DNA of 64,000 nucleotides from Bimuria novae-zelandiae CBS 107.79 (GCA_010015655.1 ML976670.1:197621-261620); one strand, 5' to 3'. Shown: positions 23,701 through 34,816, counted from the stretch's first letter. The notes: a model not told the origin generated them from the letters alone. Numbers and translations are program-made.

Positions 23701-24842
23701 NNNNNNNNNNNNNNNNNNNNNNNNNNNNNNNNNNNNNNNNNNNNNNNNNNNNNNNNNNNNNNNNNNNNNNNNNNNNNNNNNNNNNNNNNNNNNNNNNNNN
23801 NNNNNNNNNNNNNNNNNNNNNNNNNNNNNNNNNNNNNNNNNNNNNNNNNNNNNNNNNNNNNNNNNNNNNNNNNNNNNNNNNNNNNNNNNNNNNNNNNNNN
23901 NNNNNNNNNNNNNNNNNNNNNNNNNNNNNNNNNNNNNNNNNNNNNNNNNNNNNNNNNNNNNNNNNNNNNNNNNNNNNNNNNNNNNNNNNNNNNNNNNNNN
24001 NNNNNNNNNNNNNNNNNNNNNNNNNNNNNNGAGGCCACGAGGCGATTGTGAAGCTGCTGCTCGACAAGGGCGCCGACGTCAACGCGCAGGGTGGACAGTA
24101 CGGCAACGCACTCTACGCGGCTTCATTAAGAGGCCACGAGGCGATTGTGAAGCTGCTGCTCGACAAGGGCGCCGACGTCAACGCACAAAGAATTGACCTT
24201 CGTACCTCCTTGTCAACAGCGGCTGGTCAAGGTCATGATCACATTCTAAAGATTTTGCTGAGCATCTCTGACATCGATGTCAACTCCAAAGATGTTTTCA
24301 ACCAAACACCGCTACTCTGGGCAGCAGCTAATGGCCATCGAACTTCAGTTCAGCTGCTGCTTGCGAACGAAAAGATTCAGCTAGACGTGCCCGACATGGT
24401 TTTTGGGCAGTCGCCTCTCTCGTGGGCTGCAAAGAGGGGGCATATCTCAACTGCAAAGCTTCTAGCATCAAAAAGCGGAGTCAATCCAGAATCCACAGAT
24501 ACGTTCGGCAGAACCCCGCTGTGGCTGGCTGCAGCAAACGGGCACAGAGGCGTGGCGGAGCTACTTCTATCCCAATGCAGCCTTAATCTCCAATCGAGGG
24601 ATGTCTTTGGTTCTACCCTACTTTCACTGGTTGCAGAAAGAGAGGAGCACAAGATATTAAGCCTTTTACGTCAAGCATGCACCGAAAAAGGTCTGACTAT
24701 AGATGAGAGTAATGTTTTTGCAATATCTGTAACGGATACTTGCGTAAGCCTTTGTACAGCGTGTCTGCCCAGCATCAGAACATGCCGAGATTTCAAAGCT
24801 TGTAGAGCTTGCTTAGAAAGACGCTCTTTTTGGTTGGCGTAA
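20796..24842 (+). CDS. STAND/NLR-like protein: HeLo-like N-domain, NACHT NTPase, ankyrin array
   Basis: Three exons: 20796-21205, 21255-22112 and 22163-24842; introns of 49 and 50 nt (GTAAGC..AG, GTAAGT..AG), both phase 2. Splicing gives the family-typical joins DHFKLSQAIKDDTNFV and VDGMFLLARLHIDSLS. Residues 1-137 (MDPLSVTAGIIAVLQLSTTV) are the fungal HeLo-like STAND N-terminal domain. NACHT follows, with Walker A GIPGAGKT (225-232) and Walker B VYVVIDALDEC (323-333), a winged-helix region (WITYAKRPLTTAEICHALAV), then ankyrin repeats to the end with a Cys-rich tail. About 1315 residues, of which 300 lie in a run of N. Such proteins are intracellular sensors of non-self that oligomerise to trigger a response, often cell death. 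Outside the gap the gene is uninterrupted; repeat number is unknown. Confidence 0.93.
23101..24190 (+). repeat. Nearly identical 99-bp ankyrin-coding repeats, mostly hidden by the gap
   Basis: The block GGCCACGAGGCGATTGTGAA with the following leucine codons occurs at 23101, 24033 and 24132, exact over about 30 nt. The last two are exactly 99 bp (33 codons) apart, and the joined CGACAAGGGCGCCGACGTCA block is also exact in both. Identical DNA, not just identical protein, points to recent duplication or gene conversion. Confidence 0.9.
23131..24030. other. Assembly gap, 900 N
   Basis: The run of N lies inside the ankyrin array and is bordered by the same repeat on both sides. Its length is a multiple of three but may be a placeholder. 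Confidence 0.99.
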
Positions 24843-24982
24843 GCAACCATCGAACGTCGGATCCCATCCGGACTGTGTACCGCTACACACCCACGAAGAC
24901 ACAATGGCCGAAGGACATCTTGGGACGACTTTTACAAGCAACCGTTACCGACAAGCTTCTCTAAAATCATTTGTTGTTCGTC

Positions 24983-25329
24983 ATGGCGGGTGTTCGCGAC
25001 GTTGCTTCTTCTATACTTCGATACCCACCGAACGCCAGCGCTAGCTATGAGTCGGGCCTGGCTAGCAGGCTATTGGCTTCGTCTTTGCACAACCTCGAAA
25101 GGCGGGCTATCAGAGCGGCTCTTTTGCATGTCTTTGCAGACGCACGCACATCGCAGTTGATACGTGAGGCCGCCAGCGCGTGCAAGAACAAGCGAAAGAG
25201 CGATCGTCCGTGTTGGTAAGCGCAGTGTGATCTCGGACGAGTTCTTTGTTAGACTGCACTGACTTTCGATACAGCAACGCCTACGCAGCACCGGCTCAGC
25301 CATCCGACGAAGATAAGATTGCGTCCTGA
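24983..25329 (+). CDS. Small two-exon gene, function unknown (95 aa)
   Basis: ATG 24983 opens MAGVRDVASSILRYPPNAS and exon 1 ends at 25215. A 59-nt intron (25216-25274, GTAAGC, branch CTGAC, CAG) joins it in frame to CNAYAAPAQPSDEDKIAS and TGA at 25327-25329. The intron signals and frame restoration are the main evidence for a real gene. The middle is a predicted helix (LLASSLHNLERRAIRAALLH) followed by a basic stretch CKNKRKSDR. There is no signal peptide or family match. It starts 140 bp after the NLR stop on the same strand. Confidence 0.55.
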
Positions 25330-26364
25330 GGGAGGATGCGAGCATTGGAAGCGAAACTAAGTAGACTCCTGTATAGGGGGTGGTGGTGGTGATGCGCAGA
25401 GGAGCGCGCGTGATGGAGTGCCAAGTTATGTATAACTACGAGCGAACACGGTCAGGATAAGATCGGAGTAATAGGTTGAGAGGACAACTGCTCTGTGTTC
25501 TACTTAGATATTTGTATTAATCTCACGAAGACTCCAAACGCATTGCTCGCTACCATGGATACTGTGAAGCAAGAGAGCTGTGATGCCGCTCACGTACAAT
25601 GAGGCTAGTCTTGCAAGCCGGCGCTTCTGTCCTGCACACAGGGCCGTTGCACTCGTTCTAGGGAAGGCTAGATCGATGTAAGCGAAAAGCTTGGCTATAC
25701 GGTAAAAACGTGCTGATTCATAGTGAGCTGTAATAAAAGCTACATAATCGTACTACGGCATCCGCTTCTAAAGCTGTAGCGTGCTGCATGTACCGACCTC
25801 TGTGGCGAACATGCGATTTACACTACGTTCAAGAATCAGAGTGTTCTTAGATGTGATACAAAGATACAATGCATATTTCGAGTTAGCATAAGCTCATTTT
25901 CAGTTCGTAAAACAGTGAGACGATGTTGTTGCGGTGGAAGTAGTGTCGCAGGGTTAGAGCTGGTGAAGCATGCAATAGAGTATAGAATAGCCAGCTTTGT
26001 GTAACTTTTACATACAACCTTATCTCCGGCTTAAGGAAGAATACAACTTATCTCTTGTAGATTCTTAACGAGATTGGACTTGCGTGCGCACGTTGAAATT
26101 ACTATACGTTAGAAGTACCTCTTGTTTTCTTCGGGACATAGGTGTCCTTCGCCACGCAGGGGAGGAGGTTACCAGGTTTCATGCTGCGTCCTGGATCCAG
26201 CCCCGCCATCGATGCTGCAGAGGTCTCGCTAACCCTCCTTCCTGGAGAAATCGAAGAGGAGGGACCCAAATGTGGGAATGCGGCATATGTTGAGACACAG
26301 CGGCGGTTATGTGGGTGGGCGGGCTGTGTGGTGGTTGACGCCGGCGTGAGTGTGGCGCAGACAT
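25330..26364. other. Intergenic, no gene
   Basis: Nothing coding is supported. A GGTGGTGGTGGT run lies near 25380. Confidence 0.45.
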
Positions 26365-29042
26365 ATGGTGGGCTGTAGTGCGACTGAGGGGCTTCTAGTA
26401 ACAATAAGCCAAGGTCATGTAACAGGCGCTAAATTTAGTAATCAACAGGGCCGGTTAGCGAGACGATGCATCGCGTCTCAAGCTATATCATTAGCTCAGC
26501 CCCGCCACGAAACCCATGCGCTCCCCGCCTGCAGCTCTAGAGCTATAGCGCTTGTTAACGAGTTAATTTCCGAGACGGAGGCCTTGCTTCAAAGCCTTCG
26601 AGCAGTTAAACATGACATTAAAAGCCCTTCCCGCCAGCGCGCAACGCCATCTTCCCTCCACAGCCGCTTAGTCTCGGCCGCCTCTCGTCCGCCAGAAATT
26701 AACAATGCCCTTCGGAACTATCAAAACGTCCTATCAAGCATTATTAGCAATGCAAGGACCTTGCTCGAGCAGCTTCCACCCGATGGCAGCGCAGCGGGAT
26801 GGGCCGATACGCAGCAGCAGGCGACTGCTTCCACACACGCTTCCATGAATGCGCCAGAGCAACCTCGCGTGAACGCCACCGACCTGCCTGCCGCCTACGC
26901 GCCTACCATACCGCTACTGCTGAACCCAGCACCGTCCTCACGAGAGCAGTCACCTATGCCCTCGGTCTCATCTTCGGCTAATGCGGAGCTCGTTGCTAGC
27001 TTGTAAGAGATTTTATCAACGGCGACAAGGAGGCAGATTGCCAGCAGAACAACACTTCCAAGGGGGGACAGAGCGGAAGTCACAATGAAGAGCAGCACGG
27101 GACTGGGGTTGACGCTGAGCCAGAGGGTACACAACGTGCTGGAGCAGAAGGCGCATCGGATAGATATGGCAGAGGGGTCCATATTGTCGACTTTGGGGCA
27201 GAGCAGATGGGAGCCGCCCTAGTTGCGCAACTCGAGACGCTGGCCGTAGCAACACCTAGCCACTGCTATAATAAGATCAGGGTTATCAACTTTGACTCGC
27301 CAAACTTCTCGCAAGCGCAGACACCTGCTTTAGGGTACATAAGAGGCAGTATATACTCGAAAGATAGCTTTAAAGTAACGGCATTAACAACAGAGGCCGA
27401 CTTTACCTTTCTATCAGCAGACACCTTAAGCCAAGAACACAGCTAGCTATCCCCGGAAGAAATTCGCTCCTTTTTCCAGGCCGTTTTTGACAACTCACCA
27501 AGTGAAGCCCTTCCGTATTTTGTGGGCCCTATCCCTATGTCGCCAGAATATGTACCCCTGGTAGATGCAGGGCCGAGGCTTCGGCGACGAAATAATGGCA
27601 ACATTCCTGGGGTCAACACGCCCTTTTGGTACATTAGCCAGTGCGACCGGACCCCCGCTACCCTGCATGTCAAGGATGGCAACCTTGGCTCTATTAATCT
27701 CCTTCTTGCTGGAGCCCCAAAGCTCTGGCTTTTTATTCCTAAGTGCGAGAAGACCAACATCGAACGTCGCATGAAGGAGCTGTACGGTCCAGGGCGCGTC
27801 CCGTGTTCGCAGGAAATCCGCCACTACAACGCTATCATCTCTCCAGCCCTTCTAGAGAAATGGAACATCACGTACTACCTGGACTACTACCTACCTGGTG
27901 AGATAATTGTCACAAGACAGAACACGTACCACCAAGTCCTAAATATAGGCCCTAATATTGCCGAGTCTGTAAACATTAAGTTTAATAACACGCCGGACAT
28001 GCCTGCAGGCTACGTCTGGTGTAAAAGGGGAAGCGGCCCTGCGGCGTGTGGTCCCCATGTACTCACCGCTTCTGACTTTAGTTCGAGTTATGTCGAGGCG
28101 AGAAGCAACATGAAACGGATACGGACAGGAGGCACAACACCTGTCCCTAAAACCAAGAAACATAAGAGTCGTGCTAGCACGTCGCTAGTTCCATTAAACG
28201 CAGGCATAGCCTATGGACGCTTCACCAATGCACATATTTACGATAGATTTGCAACAGAGCTTGGCTACCAAGTCGATAACCCCACGATTGCGTTCCTTAC
28301 TCGCCTTTTTTTCGCTATAGCGAGCCCTGAAGCCGTTAACCAGCTACGGCAGACATGCTATCTGCGCCAAACTGGCAAGGACGGTCATCTTTTTTCCAAA
28401 GGAGAGACAATTATCCAGGCAATGGAGGCTCTTGATAAGATAGAAGAGGTTGTGAGCAGTTCCTCCATCATTCGTCGCTACCACCTCCTACGTCTTACCG
28501 AACGACGGACCGCCCTAGTTCAACAGTATAAGCTCAACCCTGCACAGCATACACGCACGCGCAATGGTGGTGGAGAAAAGACCCAGAAGGTAGAATCCTT
28601 AGCGCTACAGGACCTTTACTACGAAGCATACAATGATCGGGATCCACCACCAGAGCTACAGAAAAAACTTAAGAACCGTCTTTACCATGGACGCAACTGG
28701 GCTTCTCTAGCAGAGAGATACTCAGTGGGTATCCTTGCTCTATTACCCACTAGTAGGGATACAGACCTTACAAACACACAGTATGTACTACACAGTATAA
28801 CTCATTATCTACTAACGCCTAGTAGAATTGAAAGGGTTAAGGATCGGGACTTCCTTGTGTTCCTAGATATATTGCAGCAGGAAAGAGGTGAATTTATACA
28901 ACAGATGTCTACAGCAGTAGAAAATGTTTACGTCAATATTCTGTTTAATCCAGAACCTGTTCAGTGTTATCAGTTCGAACAGGTGGACCAACACATCCTT
29001 CACAATACCCTGTTTGATGACAGGAGACTTCTACAGCGTTGA
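26365..29042 (+). pseudogene. JmjC-domain protein gene with one frameshift and one RIP-type stop
   Basis: Segment 1 (ATG 26365 to 27006) encodes a helical, Ser/Pro-rich N-terminus. At about 27003 the coding text moves to the next frame (VRDFINGDKEADCQQ), as if one base were lost. That frame reads to TAG 27444-27446 (a CAG to TAG change) and continues in frame to TGA at 29042. The JmjC fold is clear from NTPFWYISQ, LHVKDGNLGSINL, GAPKLWLFIP, QEIRHYNAIISPALL and PGEIIVTRQNTYHQVLNIG to AESVNIKF. JmjC enzymes are Fe(II)/2-oxoglutarate dioxygenases acting on histones, other proteins or RNA. Here the HxD/E iron motif reads HVK (27666-27674): the acidic ligand is lysine, while the distal His (YHQV) and the co-substrate Lys (APKLW) remain, so catalysis is doubtful. 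The 300-residue C-terminal region is unknown. An intron at about 27374-27446 could alternatively remove the stop. Confidence 0.75.
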
Positions 29043-29680
29043 CCGAAGCGGAGATCTAAAAGTGTCACGGTTTATGGCTCTTACCCTATGAGATGGTTAC
29101 TCCTACCCTTGATCGGTTGCTATTCACCTTTCTGAGAGTACTACGTCTGTCTAAGACTAGCGTTGGTAAGTACCCCATCCTTATTTGGGCCGGGCAGATA
29201 TATTTAACAATCAACCAAGGACCTACTTATTCTAATCAAGCGGTGAGAATTCCCCACATAGCAGCCGCAAGAAAGGGAAGATTGGCCTAAACACCCCTGC
29301 TAGACAAGGAGTAAGGACCCTCTAAACCTTCTTCAGCTAAGTAGCAAAGGGCAGGGATACAATGCATTATACAGGCCGTTAAGAAGCGTATGATGATATC
29401 AACAGGACAAGCAGGTCTGGTACTAGGCGGTTAGGACAAAGTTAGTTCTTTTTATAATCGGCGGAGTTGTGCACGTGATAAGCACACAAGCGGCAATAAA
29501 AGGGTGAATAATACCTTGTCAAGGCAAGAACTTCTTTGCCTTTTTATACCTCCTACAACTACTCCCTACATATCTAATTAGCCCGTACTCGAACCTCGAC
29601 TCTCGCGGCTATCCTCTACGTATCTTAAGGGCGATGGGACTCCCGATAGGTAAGCTTCCCCAAAGATCTGTGGGATATAG
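29043..29680. other. Intergenic, no gene
   Basis: No supported coding region. Confidence 0.4.
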
Positions 29681-29911
29681 CTAAAGGAAAGAGATCCGGC
29701 TCAATTGGCTATCCTGCTCACCGTCGCTGCAACAATCCCGCTTCTTCTCAGCACACGCCATCCGAGGTACAAATGGGCCTTTTGTGTCGCCACTTTAGGG
29801 ATAGGACTAAATATGTGGTCCTTGAGCCAACGGTATCCAGAGGGGCATTGGGGATCGGTACTTCTTTGTATAGGAGGTCCTTTGCTATGGATTATCTTCG
29901 GACCAATGTAA
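29681..29911 (+). CDS. Possible terminal exon of a small membrane protein
   Basis: The frame opens after a TAG at 29678-29680 and ends at TAA 29909-29911. It encodes two or three hydrophobic helices (LAILLTVAATIPLLL, WAFCVATLGIGLNMW, GSVLLCIGGPLLWIIFG). There is no ATG at its start, so it would need an upstream exon joined at an acceptor such as GATATAG. No such exon is clear. Weak call. Confidence 0.25.
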   Translation, partial: LKERDPAQLAILLTVAATIPLLLSTRHPRYKWAFCVATLGIGLNMWSLSQRYPEGHWGSVLLCIGGPLLWIIFGPM

Positions 29912-29988
29912 AGCGGATAAGATTTTTAAAGTAACTCCATAGACGCCTACAGGGCACCTATAAACTCCACCTGCCCGTACCTTGCCTA

Positions 29989-31054
29989 CTAAGAATTATG
30001 GCACTTTTTCCTATAGGTCTTTAGACCCTCCGCGCGTTTATAGCTTCTCCCGCAAAGGGGTTCTTGGCAATGGTATTGTCGCTCGGTATGCACTCGGCTT
30101 CGATGTCTTCCCAGATTCCCATTTGCATATTGTCCACGAAATATCGTACCGCATCTTTCACACTTAATAGTGCATTGCAACTTCGTGTCTGTTTGAGGAG
30201 AGACGAGAGGCTTGTTGGGGAAGAGTTGAGGTGGAATCTTTGTGCTTCTTGGAGCGATTGTGTGGAATGGCGAGAGCGTGTGCGAAAAGTGGGTGCGCAA
30301 CATCGGAAACTCCACATTTGAACGCGAGGAAACTATTCGATCTTCCGCTTTGTCCACGAGATTCATTCTCCGACCGTAGCTACCCTGCAGGCAGCCTCTC
30401 GAATGCCTTCCTCGATCGTCCCCCCACCCAGCTTGAATGCTTCACATATTACACTATAGTATAACCCTATCTCATCGTGATAACCCTCGCATGGCTGCTG
30501 GAGTGCACGCTTTACTTCTTTCCAGCTTAAGGGTTTCGTCTGTGGCTTCCACTTGAACTCCGATATCGTGGCTATGTCGGATAGAAAGGATTTGTGTGCA
30601 TGGACCAGTCTACTGCTAAGAGAGGTGGTTCCAACAACCGGAGGAGGGCTCGGAGGAGCAGAAGGCTCGCGAGTGCAAGGGAACAGTCCACTGGCATTCG
30701 TAGAATGTAGACTAGAGGCCATCCCAGCTTCGATTTCTTTAGCTTTGCGATAAAACTCCTCGGCACCCCTCCAAACATCGAAGGCCTCTAACTTGTGGAC
30801 TCGATCGAGTTGACTCTCGCAGTCATGGCTTGTTCGTCCAGGTGGCGGCTTTCGATTGCGGTCCCGATACACCCTTATGAGAAGCGCTAACGTTTCTTCC
30901 GCAGTCCACAGAGAGGTACGAGAGATCCTGGATCATCAGAATAGATACACCGTAACGCTGAGGTTTCATCTTACTTTGTTCTGCGCCGCACGATCCAGAA
31001 ACCACAAGCGCAGCACATGCCGAGTGCAGCACTAAACAACATAATATAAAGCAT
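29989..31054 (-). pseudogene. C2H2 zinc-finger protein gene, one intron, frameshifted and with a damaged finger
   Basis: Exon 1 begins at one of several in-frame ATGs (31054 or lower) and ends at 30975. A 47-nt intron (30928-30974, GTAAGA, branch CTGAT, CCAG) leads in frame to SRTSLWTAEETLALLIRVYR. That frame stops at 30363 (TGA), but the next frame takes over at 30366 (ATGA overlap) with NLVDKAEDRIVSS and runs to TAG at 29989, so one base seems lost. The C-terminus has a good finger (CERCGTIF then HRSRVH) and a second (CQEPLCGRSY then LKTYRKKCH) in which the first zinc-binding His is Tyr, a CAT to TAT change of RIP type. The intact ancestor would be a DNA-binding regulator of about 330 residues. 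A sequencing error could explain the frameshift. Confidence 0.6.
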
Positions 31055-31573
31055 TCTGGCTGGACGACGGAAACAGGCAGGATTTAGGGAGACGACCTTC
31101 AAAAAGAAGGTAATCGGCGAGGCCGAAAAAGACAATGAATTTATCGAAGAGCGTCGCAACCTGTATAATATATTATCACCTGCAGACTCGCTGTCACGGA
31201 GAGCAGATCAGCTAGTATTACGAGCAGGGGTTTCTAACCAACCAGTATACATAACGCCGCTATAGACCTTGTAAATCAAGCTAGTCGATGCGAATATTAT
31301 ACGTTTAGAGTTTTGCTGAGATGCAAATACCTATCTAGTTCACTTTGCCGAACAGTCACAACTGTGCATTAATTATAACACCGGGTGAGATATAAGCTAA
31401 TCCTGAAAGTGGCTCATCCAAATATGGAAGTGTGAATTTAGAAATGGGGAACGAAAATCCATATTAACAAGTTCTGCGACTACTACCGGTCCTGCGATTG
31501 GAAAAGCTAGGCAATGCATGAATACAAACGTTCTACTGTTGGCTCATTGTAACATAACGCTCACCATAATAGG
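31055..31573. other. Intergenic, no gene
   Basis: Nothing recognised. Confidence 0.4.
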
Positions 31574-32359
31574 TCACCAACAACAACAGTCTTCCCAAGC
31601 GTGACGCAACCTAGCTTTGTGCCACGAAAAGCACGCATGCTTTCTTATACATATCCCAATCTCCCTTTGCTCTTGAGGATGGTTATCCCACTGTCCTAAG
31701 TTAACGCCCTCTTCTCGGCGAGACATCTCCGCTAAAGTGTCATGCATTGGATCCAACTGAGGAGGAATGGAATTCTTTAGCAAGTCCTGTAAATCAGGGC
31801 TCATATATTCAACTCGACCGTGATAGAGCATATCTCTTAGACCATTAAAGATTTTCTTGACATAAGGTGCAGTCCAAGGTCCTGGAAACTGGTCACACAT
31901 AACACTCGCGACTGCACCAATTGTAGAAACGTGATCTCCACGAGGATAGTAACCATTAGGAAAGTACGGTCTGGCTGTACGCCCCTTGCCTAGTCCACGG
32001 TTTCGTGTTACAACCAGGAGGATGTTTGGATCCATGAGCCTCGGAAGCCGGTCTACAGTTTGACTGATTAGAGGAAATCCTTTAGCTACTTTTCGACCGT
32101 CGAATTGTGCCTTGTGGTTCACAACAAAGTTTTCGTCTTGGTAGCAGCAGCAGCGTAAGCTATTGATAGTATTCTGAATTTCCGCGGCTGGGGACATTAT
32201 CTGGAGGCGTTGTAGTAGTGTTTGGAGCTCAACAAAACTGAGCGGCCGGTGCAAAATCGCGAGATGTATAAAGTTTCGCGTTTTGGTTGCTGTCTCTTCG
32301 TCTCCGGAGGCCAGAGTGTTCTTGGGAGATGCGGGCCTTAGGTATGGCATAGATTGCAT
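31574..32359 (-). CDS. Hypothetical protein, 261 aa, intact
   Basis: A single uninterrupted frame runs from ATG 32359 to the stop at 31574. The protein is soluble-looking, with helical stretches (FVELQTLLQRLQIM, YVKKIFNGLRDMLYHGRVEY) and an unusual Cys/Trp/His-rich end (ICIRKHACFSWHKARLRHAWEDCCCW) that could bind metal. I do not recognise a family. The segment RPLSFVELQTLLQRL with the following helices could be a small protein-interaction fold; that is only an impression. It sits between the C2H2 relic and the membrane protein, all on the minus strand. Confidence 0.6.
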   Translation of the reverse strand: MQSMPYLRPASPKNTLASGDEETATKTRNFIHLAILHRPLSFVELQTLLQRLQIMSPAAEIQNTINSLRCCCYQDENFVVNHKAQFDGRKVAKGFPLISQTVDRLPRLMDPNILLVVTRNRGLGKGRTARPYFPNGYYPRGDHVSTIGAVASVMCDQFPGPWTAPYVKKIFNGLRDMLYHGRVEYMSPDLQDLLKNSIPPQLDPMHDTLAEMSRREEGVNLGQWDNHPQEQREIGICIRKHACFSWHKARLRHAWEDCCCW

Positions 32360-32823
32360 CGTGCTGTCCTGAAAGCTAAGATCAGTCGAGACTTATGAAG
32401 CCTGGGTTCCTATTACTGACCTAGAGGCTTTGCGTTTGCGATTAACGTGTTGGACCGGGGGTTGCTGCCACGAACACGCGATGAGCACCTATTTATGCAG
32501 GTAAGATGTAGATTGTTGTTGCTTTCCCAGCGCACACCTTACCCGCAACACCTTATGTTGTGAACGATGTGCCTGTTTTGATCCCGACGCGTCTCGGCTA
32601 CCGCTATATTTAGAATCTAGCAGGAGCCAGGAAACCGGAACCCAAAATTGTATATACCGTGTTAGAAAGTTGACGTTATACAGGCATACCTAGCTTTAAC
32701 ATGCAATTTAGAAAAGGACTAATGTCCGCAGTAAATACGATGATATCGTTTACCGTTACATATTAAAAGATTTGGAGATCCAAGGAACAGAACAAATGAA
32801 AGAAAAATGGTAAGGGGAAGCAG
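32360..32823. other. Intergenic, no gene
   Basis: A/T-rich spacer between two minus-strand genes; nothing else seen. Confidence 0.45.
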
Positions 32824-34226
32824 CTAATTGTGGTGACAGCCTTCACAACTAGACATCCATGGGATGTCCGCAAGTATCACTCGTCTCGAGATATAAAGAC
32901 TAAATCCATCCAACAAACTCTTACAATCTTCGAGGGAGAGTCCAACATCACAAAGATCCCGTTCGGCAAGAAGGACCATCCCAGCTCCAGATCCGCCCGA
33001 CGAGAGACGTTCAGCGATATCGTACGCCGTTTTGCCAATATGTTCCTGTAATTGCAATCCCCAATAGTGAGAAAAATTCTTCCAATCCATCGTTATTAGT
33101 CGAAGTAGTTTGCCGTGTTGGATTGCCCATTGAGCTAGCACTCGTGCATGTACTACACATCTCTCCGATACTGTAATATCTAGGATGGAGCAACGCAAAG
33201 CCTCGCAAGTCTTAGAATCCGGGCGTAAGGTCGTGGATTCCGAACGAGATATAAACGGCTCGGCAGGTACAGGACTGGGTGGAGGTGTAGGCAGGCCGTG
33301 TTGTTCAACACAAACGGCGACAGTCTCCGTAACTTCGATTCGTAACGGACCACTATATCAGTTAGCTTCTAGAGTAGTAAAGACGGCCTGTAGCTTACCT
33401 CTCTGCTTCGTCTGCGGTGTCCTCGGTCTTTAGACTGTCATTTCTCAACCTCAAGCTTGCAGCGAGATGCCCGTCCTCCTTATGCGACTTAATTTGGGCG
33501 GAAGCAAGAAGTGCGAAGTTCACGACACATTCTAGAATACAATTTGCCTATCCAGATCAGCCCAGAAACTTTAGTAGGTACGACAGACTTACTAGGAGGA
33601 AGATGTCTCCGTTGCTAATAGGTATAAAGCAAAAGCCACCAACGGCTGCAAAGGTGTAGGTAAGTGCGAACAATACAGGCTTCCGATGTCTTGCGACTTT
33701 ATACTTTAAAGGGAAGATGAATACAGCCGCCGCAGACACATGAAGGATGCGTGCACCGGCGAAAGCGAGATATCTCCCAATACCGGCATCGGAAAACGAG
33801 ATCGCAAAGCCCACGCCTTGAAGTAAGCTAGCGGCCGCAGCAATAAAAATAGCGAGTATACGGAGTATGAGTGATCCACGGATATCTTTTGGTATTGAAA
33901 AGTTTCTCTGAAGAAAGACGGCCTGAATTCTTATCAGTAGTTACCTTTCTAAATAGGGTAGTACGAACTTCAACGCAGAATCCATTCAGCCATGACAGCT
34001 CGAATAGTGACTGAGGTGCAAGGCTCGACGTAACTTCGAAGAACAAGACAAGAATAGCGACGAAATAAACGGTAAAGTAGAAGGCTAGCAGGAAGTTTCG
34101 CCGCGTTACACTAGCGCATGACTCCCGTAGAAGTGGCTTTGAATCCCAGAGACGGAATACCTGAGCAAGACCGAGCAGACCGGAGAGCACCGCACAGATG
34201 AGCGCTGCAGGTGATAGGTCACGCAT
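32824..34226 (-). CDS. Six-helix integral membrane protein, four exons, 421 aa, family unknown
   Basis: Exons: 34226-33969, 33922-33593, 33547-33399 and 33352-32824. Introns are 46, 45 and 46 nt with AG acceptors, and all joins keep frame (phases 0, 0, 2). The first donor is GTTCGT, less usual; a 37-nt alternative at 33908-33944 also keeps frame. The start MRDLSPAALICAVLSGLLGL leads straight into a helix, and hydrophobic helices lie near residues 7-25, 45-64, 103-127, 136-156, 168-187 and 192-213. A soluble C-terminal half of about 200 residues follows, with SERCVVHARVLAQWAIQHG and helical LEDCKSLLDGF. The layout recalls a six- or seven-helix membrane receptor or sensor with a cytosolic tail, but no motif supports a specific family. 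There is no damage. It is divergent from the gene at 34817. Confidence 0.72.
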
Positions 34227-34645
34227 CGTCGTGCGGCGGAGCTACAAGGCAACCAGTGAATGAATGCAGGGCGTGGTTTGCAGGCAAACACGCAAGAAGG
34301 CAACCGGTGAAGGACTGAAGGACGTCTTAGCCTTGTGAGGGAGGACGTGCATGATATATCTTGGGGATCGGCCAACCCGTCCGCTCCAGGGAGGTTGATT
34401 TGGCATAGGCACCTTGTTTTTGAGACGGCTTCACTTCCCGCCGATGGGTGGGGAATCAGCTTCGCACGGTCACGATACTAACTAGACCATTGAGCCAGAG
34501 CTGATGCTTGTAGTGTGGGATCGGCTGTGCCTTCCGCGGGTTAAGCAGGGAGCAGGGGATGTATGAGGATTTCGCTATGCCCTTGTTAGAGCGGGTGCTA
34601 GAGCCTGATTCTGGATAAGGCGTATTTGAAAATGGTTGCTCGTCC

Positions 34646-34713
34646 AGTGCAGCCAATGACGACCGAGATCCTGAAGTTCGAACTTCAGGATCTCGGTCGT
34701 CATTGGCTGCACT
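34646..34713. repeat. Perfect 68-bp palindrome with no spacer
   Basis: Positions 34646-34679 are the exact reverse complement of 34680-34713. The centre is TTCGAA, the arms begin AGTGCAGCCAATGACGACCG, and pairing resumes for two bases after one mismatch outside. It lies in the intergenic region between the membrane protein (start 34226) and the orphan gene at 34817. A perfect inverted repeat without a loop is unstable in living cells, so it is either very young or an assembly artefact. Confidence 0.95.
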
Positions 34714-34816
34714 CGAGACTGGGCGGTTGCAGACCGTGCTTTACCTAATTGGGACAAGCGAAACAATCTAGATAGATCAAGATCCTCTTCATTCGGTGGG
34801 ATCGAGATTTTTTGAC

